Position numbers and translations under genes: made by a program. Positions 1 through 6,742 of a stretch of 8,253 nt of DNA are shown here, in pieces; positions within the stretch are counted from its first letter, which is position 1, and every line of letters begins with the position of its first letter. The stretch comes from Clostridia bacterium (GTDB lineage: Bacteria > Bacillota > Clostridia > Christensenellales > Borkfalkiaceae): contig JAIEAS010000067.1 in the NCBI GenBank assembly GCA_029071285.1, positions 1 through 8,253 of the forward strand, in the 5' to 3' direction. The notes under the pieces were generated by a model. That model ran no database searches. It was not told the origin of the DNA and worked only from the letters and a program-made list of their open reading frames with translations.

Positions 1-796
1 CGTCCGTGGTATCGGCGGGGTCGCCGTAGACGAAGTTTGAGCCGAGGGTTTCAGTCCAGTACTTTTCGTCAACAACTAATACCGACGAGCTGTGCGCGGG
101 GTCTGCGATAACGGGGAAAAGTCCGCCCGCCAAAACCGTGAACGGCAGGTGCATTCTGTAAAAAGGCACGACAGTCATATACACCTCGCGCTCGTCCCTT
201 ATCCGCATATTCGTGAAAATAGTGCTCTCGTCCCTGAGCGCGTTGGCGTTGCGGTTGGCGTACAAGTATTCGGCAATTTTTCTGAGCTCGTAGGGGTGGC
301 TTTCAAAATACTCGTCGGGGCTGTAAACGATTACGCCGGGATAAGTAGACCTGAAATAACTGCGCTTGAACAGCGCGCCGTTAGCCATTACGAGGAAGCC
401 GTAATAAATTTTTCCGTTTTTCAGAACTGAAAAATCGTTTAAAAGCTCCGTGTCGGAACCTTTGGGAAGCTTTTCAATGTGGTTTTTATCTTCCGATTTA
501 TCATAATCGTAGTTTTGCCTTACCTGCTCCAATTCGGCTTTGAAATCGATACTCTTCTGCGGCTCGGCCACGGCGTAGCTCTTCCACCTTTCTTTGCGCT
601 CCTTTGAAGGCGTTGCGTACAGAACGGAAGTTATCACAAAGCCGATAAATCCCGCGCCCGAAATTGAAATTGCAACGATAAACGCGGTGATATACTTCTT
701 CGGGAAAGCTATGCAGAAAAGCGCCGCCATCAGCCCGAACGCGAATAAAAGACAAAAGACGATACTCAATCTCGTTATAATTTTTCTTGTTTTCAT
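1..796 (-). CDS. Hypothetical two-helix membrane protein, C-terminus cut off
   Basis: The frame stays open from the ATG at 796-794 to the left edge, giving 265 codons with no stop, so the 3' end lies outside the window. The first ten residues are basic (MKTRKIITRL). Two hydrophobic stretches follow, at about residues 11-31 and 35-60, joined by a short FPKK turn, then a basic patch (residues 64-72). By the positive-inside rule both the N-terminus and the roughly 200-residue polar C-terminal part should be cytoplasmic. I recognise no family motif; the C-terminal part is mixed alpha/beta in look, with many Tyr and Phe. The start is well supported: GAGGT at 802-806 lies 5 bases before the ATG and overlaps the TGA stop of tsaD, so translation is probably coupled to tsaD. 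The function is unknown; membership of the tsaD operon is inferred from the 8-base gap. Confidence 0.8.
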   Translation of the reverse strand, partial: MKTRKIITRLSIVFCLLFAFGLMAALFCIAFPKKYITAFIVAISISGAGFIGFVITSVLYATPSKERKERWKSYAVAEPQKSIDFKAELEQVRQNYDYDKSEDKNHIEKLPKGSDTELLNDFSVLKNGKIYYGFLVMANGALFKRSYFRSTYPGVIVYSPDEYFESHPYELRKIAEYLYANRNANALRDESTIFTNMRIRDEREVYMTVVPFYRMHLPFTVLAGGLFPVIADPAHSSSVLVVDEKYWTETLGSNFVYGDPADTTD

Positions 797-801
797 AATT
801 G

Positions 802-806
802 ACCTC
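802..806 (-). promoter_or_regulatory. Ribosome binding site of the membrane-protein gene
   Basis: GAGGT on the minus strand, 5 bases before the ATG at 796. It overlaps the tsaD stop codon (TGA, 807-805), so a ribosome ending tsaD sits on this site. It fixes the start of the downstream gene. Confidence 0.7.
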
Positions 807-1848
807 AAATATTATTTAACGGAATTTGCGCGCAGGCGTTTAAATCAAGACTTGCAAAGTTGCCCTCGCGGTACTGAATCAAGCCCTCGGCGGCAATCAT
901 TGCGGCATTGTCGGTGCAGTATTTTTTTTCGGGCAGAATAAGTTTCAGATTCGCCTTTTTGCACTCTTCAAAAAGCCTCGCTCTTAGGTATCCGTTTGCG
1001 GCAACACCGCCGCCCGCGGTAACCGTGTCCGCGCCGAGTTTTTTGGCGCACTCCACCGTCTTTCTGACAAGCGGTTCAAGCGCGGAAACCTGAAATGAAG
1101 CCGCAACGTCCGCGGGATTAATTTTTTCGCCGCGCTGCCCGGCGTTGTGGCAGTAGTTCATAACCGCGGTCTTTAAACCGCTGTACGAAAACTGCATTCT
1201 GTCGCTGTTTTTAACGAGCGCCTGCGGAAGCTGAATATTTGCGTTTCCGTTCTCCGCAAGCCTCTGAACGTTGGGACCGCCGGGGTAGGGCAGACCCAGA
1301 ATTCTTGCAACCTTGTCGAACGCTTCGCCCGCGGCATCGTCGCAGGTTGAGCCTAAAACTTCAAACCGGGTATAAGTTTTAGTGTGCAGAATTGCCGTGT
1401 GTCCGCCGCTTGCAAGCAAGGTTACGTAGGGCGGCTTCAACTCGCCGTCGCAAAGGTACGCCGCGGCAAGGTGACCGCGGATATGGTTTACGCCGATAAG
1501 CGGAATGTTCAGAGAATACGCCAAAGATTTTGCAAATGAAAGCCCCACCAAAAGCGCACCTAAAAGCCCCGCGCCGTAGGTCACCGCGACCGCGTCCAGC
1601 TCCTTAAAGCTTACGCCCGCCTCTTTGACGGCGCGTATAACCGCCTCGTCCACGGCGTCGGTATGGGCGCGCGAAGCGATTTCGGGCACGACTCCGCCGT
1701 ACTTCGCCTGCTCTTCCGCGGACGAAATTATTACGCTGGATAAAAGTTTTCTGCCGCGGATTACAGCGGCAGCAGTTTCGTCGCAACTCGATTCGATGCC
1801 CAAAATTACGGGGTTTTCTTTTATGGTAAAATTTAACTTATCGTACAT
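805..1848 (-). CDS. tsaD: tRNA N6-adenosine threonylcarbamoyltransferase TsaD
   Basis: TsaD (formerly YgjD/Gcp, Kae1 family, ASKHA fold) transfers the threonylcarbamoyl group from threonylcarbamoyl-AMP to A37 of tRNAs that read ANN codons, working with TsaB and TsaE in bacteria. The 347 residues match the usual family length. Visible signatures are ILGIESSCDETAAAV (15-29), GGVVPEIASRAH (51-62), the metal-ligand pair H122 and H126 in NHIRGH, the nucleotide-binding LASGGHT (145-151), and CTDNAAM (311-317) with the metal ligand D313. About 14 residues precede the usual family start, but there is no other ATG, GTG or TTG before the conserved core, so the ATG at 1848 stands. No Shine-Dalgarno is visible; the 22 bases before it are almost pure A/T. 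It ends in TGA, read by the RF2 encoded two genes upstream. The partner genes tsaB and tsaE are not in this window. Confidence 0.97.
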   Translation of the reverse strand: MYDKLNFTIKENPVILGIESSCDETAAAVIRGRKLLSSVIISSAEEQAKYGGVVPEIASRAHTDAVDEAVIRAVKEAGVSFKELDAVAVTYGAGLLGALLVGLSFAKSLAYSLNIPLIGVNHIRGHLAAAYLCDGELKPPYVTLLASGGHTAILHTKTYTRFEVLGSTCDDAAGEAFDKVARILGLPYPGGPNVQRLAENGNANIQLPQALVKNSDRMQFSYSGLKTAVMNYCHNAGQRGEKINPADVAASFQVSALEPLVRKTVECAKKLGADTVTAGGGVAANGYLRARLFEECKKANLKLILPEKKYCTDNAAMIAAEGLIQYREGNFASLDLNACAQIPLNNI

Positions 1849-1859
1849 TTTTAATAAAT

Positions 1860-1871
1860 ATTAAATTTAAT
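1860..1871. repeat. 12-base AT palindrome before tsaD
   Basis: ATTAAATTTAAT is a perfect palindrome lying between the stop codon of the upstream 178-residue gene and the tsaD start. The whole gap (1849-1870) is A/T except for nothing recognisable as a ribosome binding site. It may simply be an unstructured AU-rich initiation region; chance occurrence in such AT-rich sequence is likely. Confidence 0.4.
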
Positions 1872-2407
1872 TACTCTCCGGTAAAAGGCGAGTACTTCGG
1901 CTCGGGTGGATACACGGCATTATTGAAAACGATATTCAGCTTTTCCTGCGGGAAATTTTTTATCGTTTTTGCGGAAGTCGAATACTCTTCGCGCGGAACG
2001 GGAGGCATATTCTTTTCCGCAAGTTTTTCAGTGTGCTGACTGATAAAAATTTCTATCGTATCCGAAAAAGCTTGCCGAATCCAATCTTCCGTAAACAAAG
2101 AACGGTTACAGAAAATCTGCCTTACTTGCTCGTGAATATCTTCTATTAACTTAATTTTATCCTCATTACCCGAAGCCGCTTCCGCTATATCTTCCGGTTC
2201 GTAACATTTGACCCACCACATAGTATCGTTATCATATTTGGCGGGGATTATATAGAAAAAGCCGTTTTGGTCTAAGACCATAAAATATCTCAGATTCTGC
2301 GGTTTTCTTTCTATTCCGTTCTCATCTAAAAGCACGTCCGGCTCTACGATAATACGATACCTATGTATATAAGCACGCTTGATTACTTTACCGTTAAAAG
2401 ATTGCAT
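1871..2407 (-). CDS. Hypothetical protein, 178 residues, AT-rich gene
   Basis: I do not recognise this protein. It is soluble-looking, with no signal peptide or membrane helix. The first half (about 8-70) reads as beta strands rich in aromatic residues (RYFMVLDQ, GFFYIIPAKY, MWWVKCY). An acidic, probably helical segment follows (about 71-125), then a Pro-rich tail ending PPEPKYSPFTGE. The gene lies 14 bases after the prfB stop and 22 bases before tsaD, so it is probably co-transcribed with both. The start has only a weak GGA (2416-2418) 8 bases upstream. Six 60-base rows counted by hand (1921-1980 and 2101-2400) average about 38% GC, against about 57% in three sampled rows of prfB and tsaD. 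That suggests recent acquisition or relaxed constraint, but the intact frame with normal signals on both sides argues for a real gene. Confidence 0.75.
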   Translation of the reverse strand: MQSFNGKVIKRAYIHRYRIIVEPDVLLDENGIERKPQNLRYFMVLDQNGFFYIIPAKYDNDTMWWVKCYEPEDIAEAASGNEDKIKLIEDIHEQVRQIFCNRSLFTEDWIRQAFSDTIEIFISQHTEKLAEKNMPPVPREEYSTSAKTIKNFPQEKLNIVFNNAVYPPEPKYSPFTGE

Positions 2408-2421
2408 TCAAATTATCCGTT

Positions 2422-3522
2422 TTAAATAGTTTTCTTTAAGTAGTCGATTATAAATCCCTGAATATCGCCGTCCATAACCGCCTGCACGTTCGTGTTTTCA
2501 TAACCCGTGCGGTGGTCTTTGACGAGGGTGTACGGGCAGAACACGTACGAGCGTATCTGGCTGCCCCACTCGATTTTTTTGATTTCGCCTTTGAGCTCGG
2601 CGTCGGCGGCTTCGCGCTCCGCTATCTGCCTTTCAATGAGTTTTGCGCGGAGGTACTGGAACGCCATTTCCTTGTTCTGAAGCTGGCTTCTTTCGTTCTG
2701 GCAGGTAACCACTATTCCCGTCGGGAAGTGGGTAATTCTTATCGCCGTTTCGGTCTTGTTGACCTTTTGCCCGCCAGCGCCCGACGAACGGTAAACGTCT
2801 ATTCTTATGTCCTCGTCGCGGATTTCAACGTCCGCTTCGTCGTCGACCTCGGGCATAACTTCCAGTGAAGCGAACGAGGTGTGCCTGCGTTTGTTGCTGT
2901 CGAAAGGTGAAATGCGCACCAAGCGGTGAACGCCCTTTTCAGCCTTTAAAAAGCCGTAGGCGTTTTCGCCGTCGACGCGAAAGCTCACGCTCTTCAAGCC
3001 CGCCTCGTCGCCGTCCTCGAAGTCCATTTCGGTTACCTTAAAGCCCGAGCGCTCGCAATAGCGGGTGTACATTCTGTAAAGCATCTGCGTCCAGTCGCAC
3101 GCCTCGGTGCCGCCCGCGCCCGAATGAAGGTTTAAAATTGCGTTGTTGCCGTCATACTTGCCCCGAAGCAGCGCGCGGATGCGCATTTGCTCGATATCGT
3201 CCTCGGCGGCGGCAATCATTTCTTCAAGTTCGGGAATAAGGCTTTCGTCGTCCGCTTCTTCGATTAAATCTACGAAAGCGAACGCGTCAGCGAGCGCGGT
3301 TTCACCCTTTTTGTAGGAGTTGATTTTGTTTTCAACCGTTGAAATTTCCCTGCCGATTTTTTTGGATTTTTCCAGATCCTGCCAGACTTCGGGCTGCTCC
3401 TGCTCTTTTTTGAGCGCGTCAAGCCTTGCGCCGAGATTGTCGATATCCAGCGCGTATTTCGCTTCCGCAAGGGTGCCTTCAAGGGCTTTAAGTTTTAAAC
3501 GATAATCGTCTGCTTTAAACAT
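2422..3522 (-). CDS. prfB: Peptide chain release factor 2 (RF2)
   Basis: RF2 recognises UAA and UGA stop codons in the ribosomal A site and triggers peptide release. All 366 residues are in one frame. The N-terminal helical domain is at about 1-110. The stop-codon recognition motif SPF is at 205-207, which marks RF2 rather than RF1 (PxT). The catalytic GGQ is at 250-252 in SGAGGQKVN. Residue 246, just before it, is Ser, where E. coli K-12 has Thr and many bacteria have Ala or Ser. Most bacterial prfB genes carry an in-frame UGA near codon 26 that is bypassed by +1 frameshifting; here the equivalent region (KYALDID, 22-28) reads straight through, with CTG GAT in place of CTTTGAC, so that autoregulation is absent. 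The gene follows secA, as in B. subtilis, and heads a tight group with the 178-residue gene, tsaD and the membrane-protein gene. Confidence 0.97.
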   Translation of the reverse strand: MFKADDYRLKLKALEGTLAEAKYALDIDNLGARLDALKKEQEQPEVWQDLEKSKKIGREISTVENKINSYKKGETALADAFAFVDLIEEADDESLIPELEEMIAAAEDDIEQMRIRALLRGKYDGNNAILNLHSGAGGTEACDWTQMLYRMYTRYCERSGFKVTEMDFEDGDEAGLKSVSFRVDGENAYGFLKAEKGVHRLVRISPFDSNKRRHTSFASLEVMPEVDDEADVEIRDEDIRIDVYRSSGAGGQKVNKTETAIRITHFPTGIVVTCQNERSQLQNKEMAFQYLRAKLIERQIAEREAADAELKGEIKKIEWGSQIRSYVFCPYTLVKDHRTGYENTNVQAVMDGDIQGFIIDYLKKTI

Positions 3523-3536
3523 AAGCGTACCGCTTA
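3522..3536 (-). promoter_or_regulatory. Small hairpin between AAGG and the prfB start
   Basis: On the minus strand, TAAGCG-GTA-CGCTTA forms a perfect 6-base stem with a 3-base loop that runs up to the A of the prfB ATG. The only Shine-Dalgarno-like match upstream, AAGG, lies about 15 bases from the ATG, too far when linear. Folding of this hairpin would bring it next to the start codon. The structure is seen; the regulatory role is inference. Confidence 0.4.
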
Positions 3537-3599
3537 ACCTTGTATCTTTATTTCGTTACCGCCTGACAAGCTAATCACTTATCAAACGTAAATTATTTA

Positions 3600-3653
3600 A
3601 CGCCGAAAAACGCAAGGGCGGATTCATTTCGCCCGTTAAGCGTTTTTCGTCGT
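3600..3653 (-). terminator. Terminator-like hairpin after secA
   Basis: CGAAAAACGC (3604-3613) pairs perfectly with GCGTTTTTCG (3640-3649). Inside it GGGCG (3616-3620) pairs with CGCCC (3630-3634) around a 9-base loop, and three more pairs (3600-3602 with 3651-3653) close the base beyond one mismatch. Read on the minus strand it is an A-tract, a GC stem, then TTGCGTTTTT, the arrangement of a bidirectional intrinsic terminator. It could end or attenuate secA transcription before prfB. The U-run is interrupted by GCG, so it may be leaky, or be only a structured spacer. Confidence 0.45.
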
Positions 3654-3673
3654 ACCGACGGCGTAAGCCGTAC
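3652..3673. repeat. Short inverted repeat in the secA-prfB gap
   Basis: CGGC-GTAA-GCCG (3659-3670) forms a 4-base stem with a GTAA tetraloop on the plus-strand reading. It is extended by A3658 with T3671, or, past a bulge, by GTA (3652-3654) with TAC (3671-3673). The fold is imperfect. It sits directly beside the terminator-like hairpin and may belong to the same structured element. Confidence 0.35.
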
Positions 3674-3683
3674 CTTAGCAATC

Positions 3684-3715
3684 TCACGGAATTTTTGCAG
3701 AGCAAAAATTCGTGA
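3684..3715. repeat. Inverted repeat just after the secA stop codon
   Basis: GAATTTTTGC (3689-3698) pairs perfectly with GCAAAAATTC (3702-3711) around a 3-base AGA loop. TCAC (3684-3687) and GTGA (3712-3715) extend the stem past a single bulged G. It starts 3 bases after the secA stop. No U-run follows on the minus strand, so it is not a standard intrinsic terminator. It may protect the 3' end of secA mRNA or be one copy of a dispersed intergenic repeat. Confidence 0.5.
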
Positions 3716-3718
3716 ATG

Positions 3719-6694
3719 TTATTTGTGGTCTTTCCAGTAGCAGCAGTCTTTATATTTTTTACCGCTTCCGCAGGGGCAGGGGTCGTTTCTGCCCGCCTTC
3801 GTCTGCTTGTCAACAGTCTTGGGCTGAGCTTTGCCGCCGATATTGGTCATAAGGTTTGTGGGGTCCTTGGGCGCGTCGCCGACAACGGGCGCGCTTGCCG
3901 CGGGAGCCTGAGGCGCGGGCTGCGAAGCCTGTGCCTTAGCCGCGTTTTCCTCGGCAATCTGCTGTGCGCGGGCTGCAACCGACTGGTTCACGGGCGAAAT
4001 GGGCGCGCGCTGCGGCTGCTGGGGTATGCGGACTATTCTGCCTTTCAGAAGGCGCGAAATGGTGTTGGTCTGTATGCGGTCAATCATTTCGTCGAACATC
4101 TGATAGCCTTCCTGCTTGTACGCGATTACGGGGTCCTGCTGGGCGTAGCCGCGGAGACCTATGCCCTTTCTCAGCTGGTCCATAGCGTCGATGTGGTCAA
4201 TCCAGTTTCTGTCAACGCCGCGGAGAAGCTCGTTGCGCTCAATCTGGCGGTAGTCAACCTGACCGTCCGTTTCCTCGTAAATGTTGTCTATCTTCTGCTC
4301 GTAAGACTTTACTACTTCCTTCGAAATTTTGTCGATAGCGTATTCGTAGTCCCACTTTTCAAGCATTTCGCGGGTGATGACGAACTCGCACTCGTCGGGG
4401 TAAACGCGCTGCTTCAAAGCTTCGTTCAAAGCGTTTTCGTCCCACTTTTCGGGCTGTGCTTCCACGTTCACCGTTTCGCCGACAACCTTTGCTACGTAGT
4501 CGGGAATATATTTGAGCATCTGCTCGTGCACGTCCTCGCCCTTCAAAACCTTCATACGCTCGCCGTAAATGGTCTTGCGCTGTTCGTTCATAACTTCGTC
4601 GTACTGAAGGGTGTGTTTTCTTATACCGAAGTTTCTGCCCTCGATTGCCTTCTGCGCGTTTTCAACCGAGCGCGAAAGCATTTTGGATTGCAGACACTGG
4701 TCCTCTTCAATTTTGAATGCGTTGTACAGCTGCTTCATTCTCTCGCCGCCGAAGCGTTTTGCAAGGTCGTCTTCGAGGGATATGAAGAATATCGAGTCGC
4801 CGGGGTCGCCCTGACGTCCGCTTCGTCCGCGGAGCTGGTTGTCGATACGGCGGGATTCGTGGCGCTCGGTGCCTAAGATACACAGACCGCCCGCCGCGAT
4901 AACCTGTTCCTTTTCGGCGTCGCACTCTTTTTTATACATTTCGTAAAGCTCGGCGTATCTCGCGCGCGCTTTCTGTTCGTCTTCGGTAAATTCGCGGTCG
5001 GCGTAAGAGATTGCAACTTCTATCATATCGTGGTCGTAGCCCTCTTCGCGCATACGCTTTTTGGCAAGGTATTCGGGGTTGCCGCCCAAGAGAATATCGG
5101 TACCGCGGCCCGCCATGTTGGTGGCGATTGTAACCGCGCCGTATCTGCCCGCCTGCGCGACGATTTCTGCCTCGCGCTCGTGGTTTTTCGCGTTTAAGAT
5201 ATTGTGCTTAACGCCGTTTCGTCTTAAAAGTCTTGAAATCTCTTCCGATTTGTCTACGGTTACCGTACCGATAAGCACGGGCTGACCCTTCTCGTGGCGC
5301 TCGACGACTTCGTTCACGATAGCGCGCTTTTTGCCCTCTACCGTGGAATAAATCATATCGGCGTAGTCCACCCTCTGCACGGGGCGGTTGGTGGGAATTT
5401 CAACTACGTCCAGAGAGTAAATTGTTCTGAACTCGTCCTCTTCGGTCTTGGCGGTACCCGTCATACCCGAGAGTTTTGCGTACAGTCTGAAATAGTTCTG
5501 GAAGGTTACGGTTGCGTGGGTCTTGTTTTCGTCCTTGACCTTAACCTTTTCCTTCGCCTCGATAGCCTGATGAAGTCCGTCCGAATAACGTCTGCCATTA
5601 AGAACACGGCCTGTGAACTCGTCTACTATCAGAATTTCGCCGTCGGCGGAAACGATATAGTCCTCGTCGCGTTTGAAAAGCTCGTGCGCCTTTAACGCCT
5701 GCTGAATGTGGTGGTTCAAATCGGCGTTTTCAATGTCGCCGAGGTTGGGTATATTGAAGAAACGCTCGGCTTTTTCCGCGCCCTTTTCGGTAATGGTTAC
5801 CGACTTGTCCTTTCTGTCAATTATATAGTCCCAGTTTTCCATTTCCTGCAAAATTTTTGCAAGCTCTTCGTTCGCCTTCTGGTCCTCTTCGCTGAGGTCC
5901 TTTTTACGCTTGGAAGGAGTCTTTTTCTCGGCGTCCTTTTTGTCGTCGTCGAAGCCGCCCGACAAAGTTCTTACGAATTTATCAACGTCCTCGTACAGCT
6001 TCGAGCTTTCGCCGCCGCGGCCCGAAATAATGAGCGGGGTTCTCGCCTCGTCGATAAGAATCGAGTCGACCTCGTCGATGATACAGAAGTTAAGCTCCCT
6101 CTGAACCATTGCGGGGATAGAAGTCTTTAAATTGTCCCTGAGGTAGTCGAAGCCAAGCTCGTTGTTGGTGGCGTAAATTATATCGCATTGATAAGCCTTT
6201 TTCTTTTCCTCGTCGTCCATACCGGGGACTACAACGCCGCAGGTTAAGCCCATAAACTTATGAACCTTGCCCATCCATTCGGCGTCGCGCTTTGCAAGAT
6301 AGTCGTTGACGGTTACGATATGCACGCCCTTGCCCGTCAGCGCGTTGAGATATGCGGGCAGGGTTGAAACGAGGGTTTTACCTTCGCCCGTCTTCATTTC
6401 CGCGATACGGCCCTGATGCAGGCAGATACCGCCTATTATCTGCACGTGGAAGTGCTTCATTTTAAGAACGCGCCAACTCGCTTCCCTTAACGCCGCGAAC
6501 GCGTCGAACAGAATATCGTCAAGCGTTTCGCCCGCTGCAAGCCTGTCCTTTAATATTTTGGTCTGTCCCTTTAACTCTTCGTCGGACATAGCCGCGTATT
6601 TAGGTTCGAGTTCTTCAACCTTCAAGGCAAGTTTATTAAGTTTTTTAACCGACCTTCGGCTGTCAGAACCGAGAATGAATTTAATTAAGCCCAT
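3719..6694 (-). CDS. secA: Preprotein translocase ATPase SecA
   Basis: SecA is the ATPase motor that drives unfolded preproteins through the SecYEG channel at the inner face of the membrane. Visible motifs: Walker A MKTGEGKT (100-107); Walker B DEVD (207-210) followed by DEAR (215-218); the preprotein cross-linking region (about 225-375); GMTGTAKTEEDEF (410-422); AGRGTD (528-533); the motif VI arginines in QLRGRSGRQGD (620-630); helical scaffold and wing domains (about 660-885); a Pro/Gln/Ala-rich linker (about 890-965); and a C-terminal zinc site with C973, C975, C984 and C985. The length, 991, exceeds B. subtilis (841) and E. coli (901) because of a charged insertion at 245-288, a long variable region at about 539-600 and the long linker. 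The start is fixed by GGAG (6701-6704), 6 bases before the ATG. A promoter lies directly upstream. No secM-like leader gene is present. Confidence 0.98.
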   Translation of the reverse strand: MGLIKFILGSDSRRSVKKLNKLALKVEELEPKYAAMSDEELKGQTKILKDRLAAGETLDDILFDAFAALREASWRVLKMKHFHVQIIGGICLHQGRIAEMKTGEGKTLVSTLPAYLNALTGKGVHIVTVNDYLAKRDAEWMGKVHKFMGLTCGVVVPGMDDEEKKKAYQCDIIYATNNELGFDYLRDNLKTSIPAMVQRELNFCIIDEVDSILIDEARTPLIISGRGGESSKLYEDVDKFVRTLSGGFDDDKKDAEKKTPSKRKKDLSEEDQKANEELAKILQEMENWDYIIDRKDKSVTITEKGAEKAERFFNIPNLGDIENADLNHHIQQALKAHELFKRDEDYIVSADGEILIVDEFTGRVLNGRRYSDGLHQAIEAKEKVKVKDENKTHATVTFQNYFRLYAKLSGMTGTAKTEEDEFRTIYSLDVVEIPTNRPVQRVDYADMIYSTVEGKKRAIVNEVVERHEKGQPVLIGTVTVDKSEEISRLLRRNGVKHNILNAKNHEREAEIVAQAGRYGAVTIATNMAGRGTDILLGGNPEYLAKKRMREEGYDHDMIEVAISYADREFTEDEQKARARYAELYEMYKKECDAEKEQVIAAGGLCILGTERHESRRIDNQLRGRSGRQGDPGDSIFFISLEDDLAKRFGGERMKQLYNAFKIEEDQCLQSKMLSRSVENAQKAIEGRNFGIRKHTLQYDEVMNEQRKTIYGERMKVLKGEDVHEQMLKYIPDYVAKVVGETVNVEAQPEKWDENALNEALKQRVYPDECEFVITREMLEKWDYEYAIDKISKEVVKSYEQKIDNIYEETDGQVDYRQIERNELLRGVDRNWIDHIDAMDQLRKGIGLRGYAQQDPVIAYKQEGYQMFDEMIDRIQTNTISRLLKGRIVRIPQQPQRAPISPVNQSVAARAQQIAEENAAKAQASQPAPQAPAASAPVVGDAPKDPTNLMTNIGGKAQPKTVDKQTKAGRNDPCPCGSGKKYKDCCYWKDHK

Positions 6695-6700
6695 AAATTA

Positions 6701-6704
6701 CTCC
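6701..6704 (-). promoter_or_regulatory. Ribosome binding site of secA
   Basis: GGAG on the minus strand, 6 bases before the ATG at 6694. The spacing is near optimal and fixes the secA start, which agrees with the usual SecA N-terminus (MGLIKFILGSDS). Confidence 0.75.
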
Positions 6705-6713
6705 GTTTTTAAA

Positions 6714-6732
6714 GCAGGGCACACTACCCTAC
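6714..6732 (-). promoter_or_regulatory. Short hairpin in the secA 5' leader
   Basis: On the minus strand GTAGGG (6732-6727) can pair with CCCTGC (6719-6714) around a loop of about 7 bases, with one G-U pair. It lies between the predicted transcription start and the ribosome binding site. It is weak, and regulation is not established. Confidence 0.25.
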
Positions 6733-6742
6733 ATTATTAGTC

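Noticed and set aside
92..430. A 112-codon open frame on the plus strand
   Set aside because: It mirrors codon for codon the uninterrupted minus-strand membrane-protein gene, which has a good start signal and continues for 265 codons.
3541..3575. Possible prfB promoter, TTGTCA with GATACA 17 bases downstream on the minus strand
   Set aside because: The -10 part matches only about 3 of 6 consensus positions, so I did not list it. A promoter here would still be expected if the upstream hairpin ends transcription.
3716..4876. A 386-codon open frame on the plus strand, Leu/Val-rich and seemingly membrane-like
   Set aside because: It lies wholly antisense to conserved SecA sequence, has no ribosome binding site or family motif, and its hydrophobic look is the expected mirror of the acidic and polar codons of secA.
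5294..6130. Two plus-strand open frames (5294-5695 and 5708-6130) that look hydrophobic
   Set aside because: Both are antisense shadows of the secA frame, without initiation signals or recognisable domains.
6730..6736. ATG followed at once by TAG in the secA leader, a start-stop minimal reading frame
   Set aside because: It has no Shine-Dalgarno and is easily explained by chance in this AT-rich leader.
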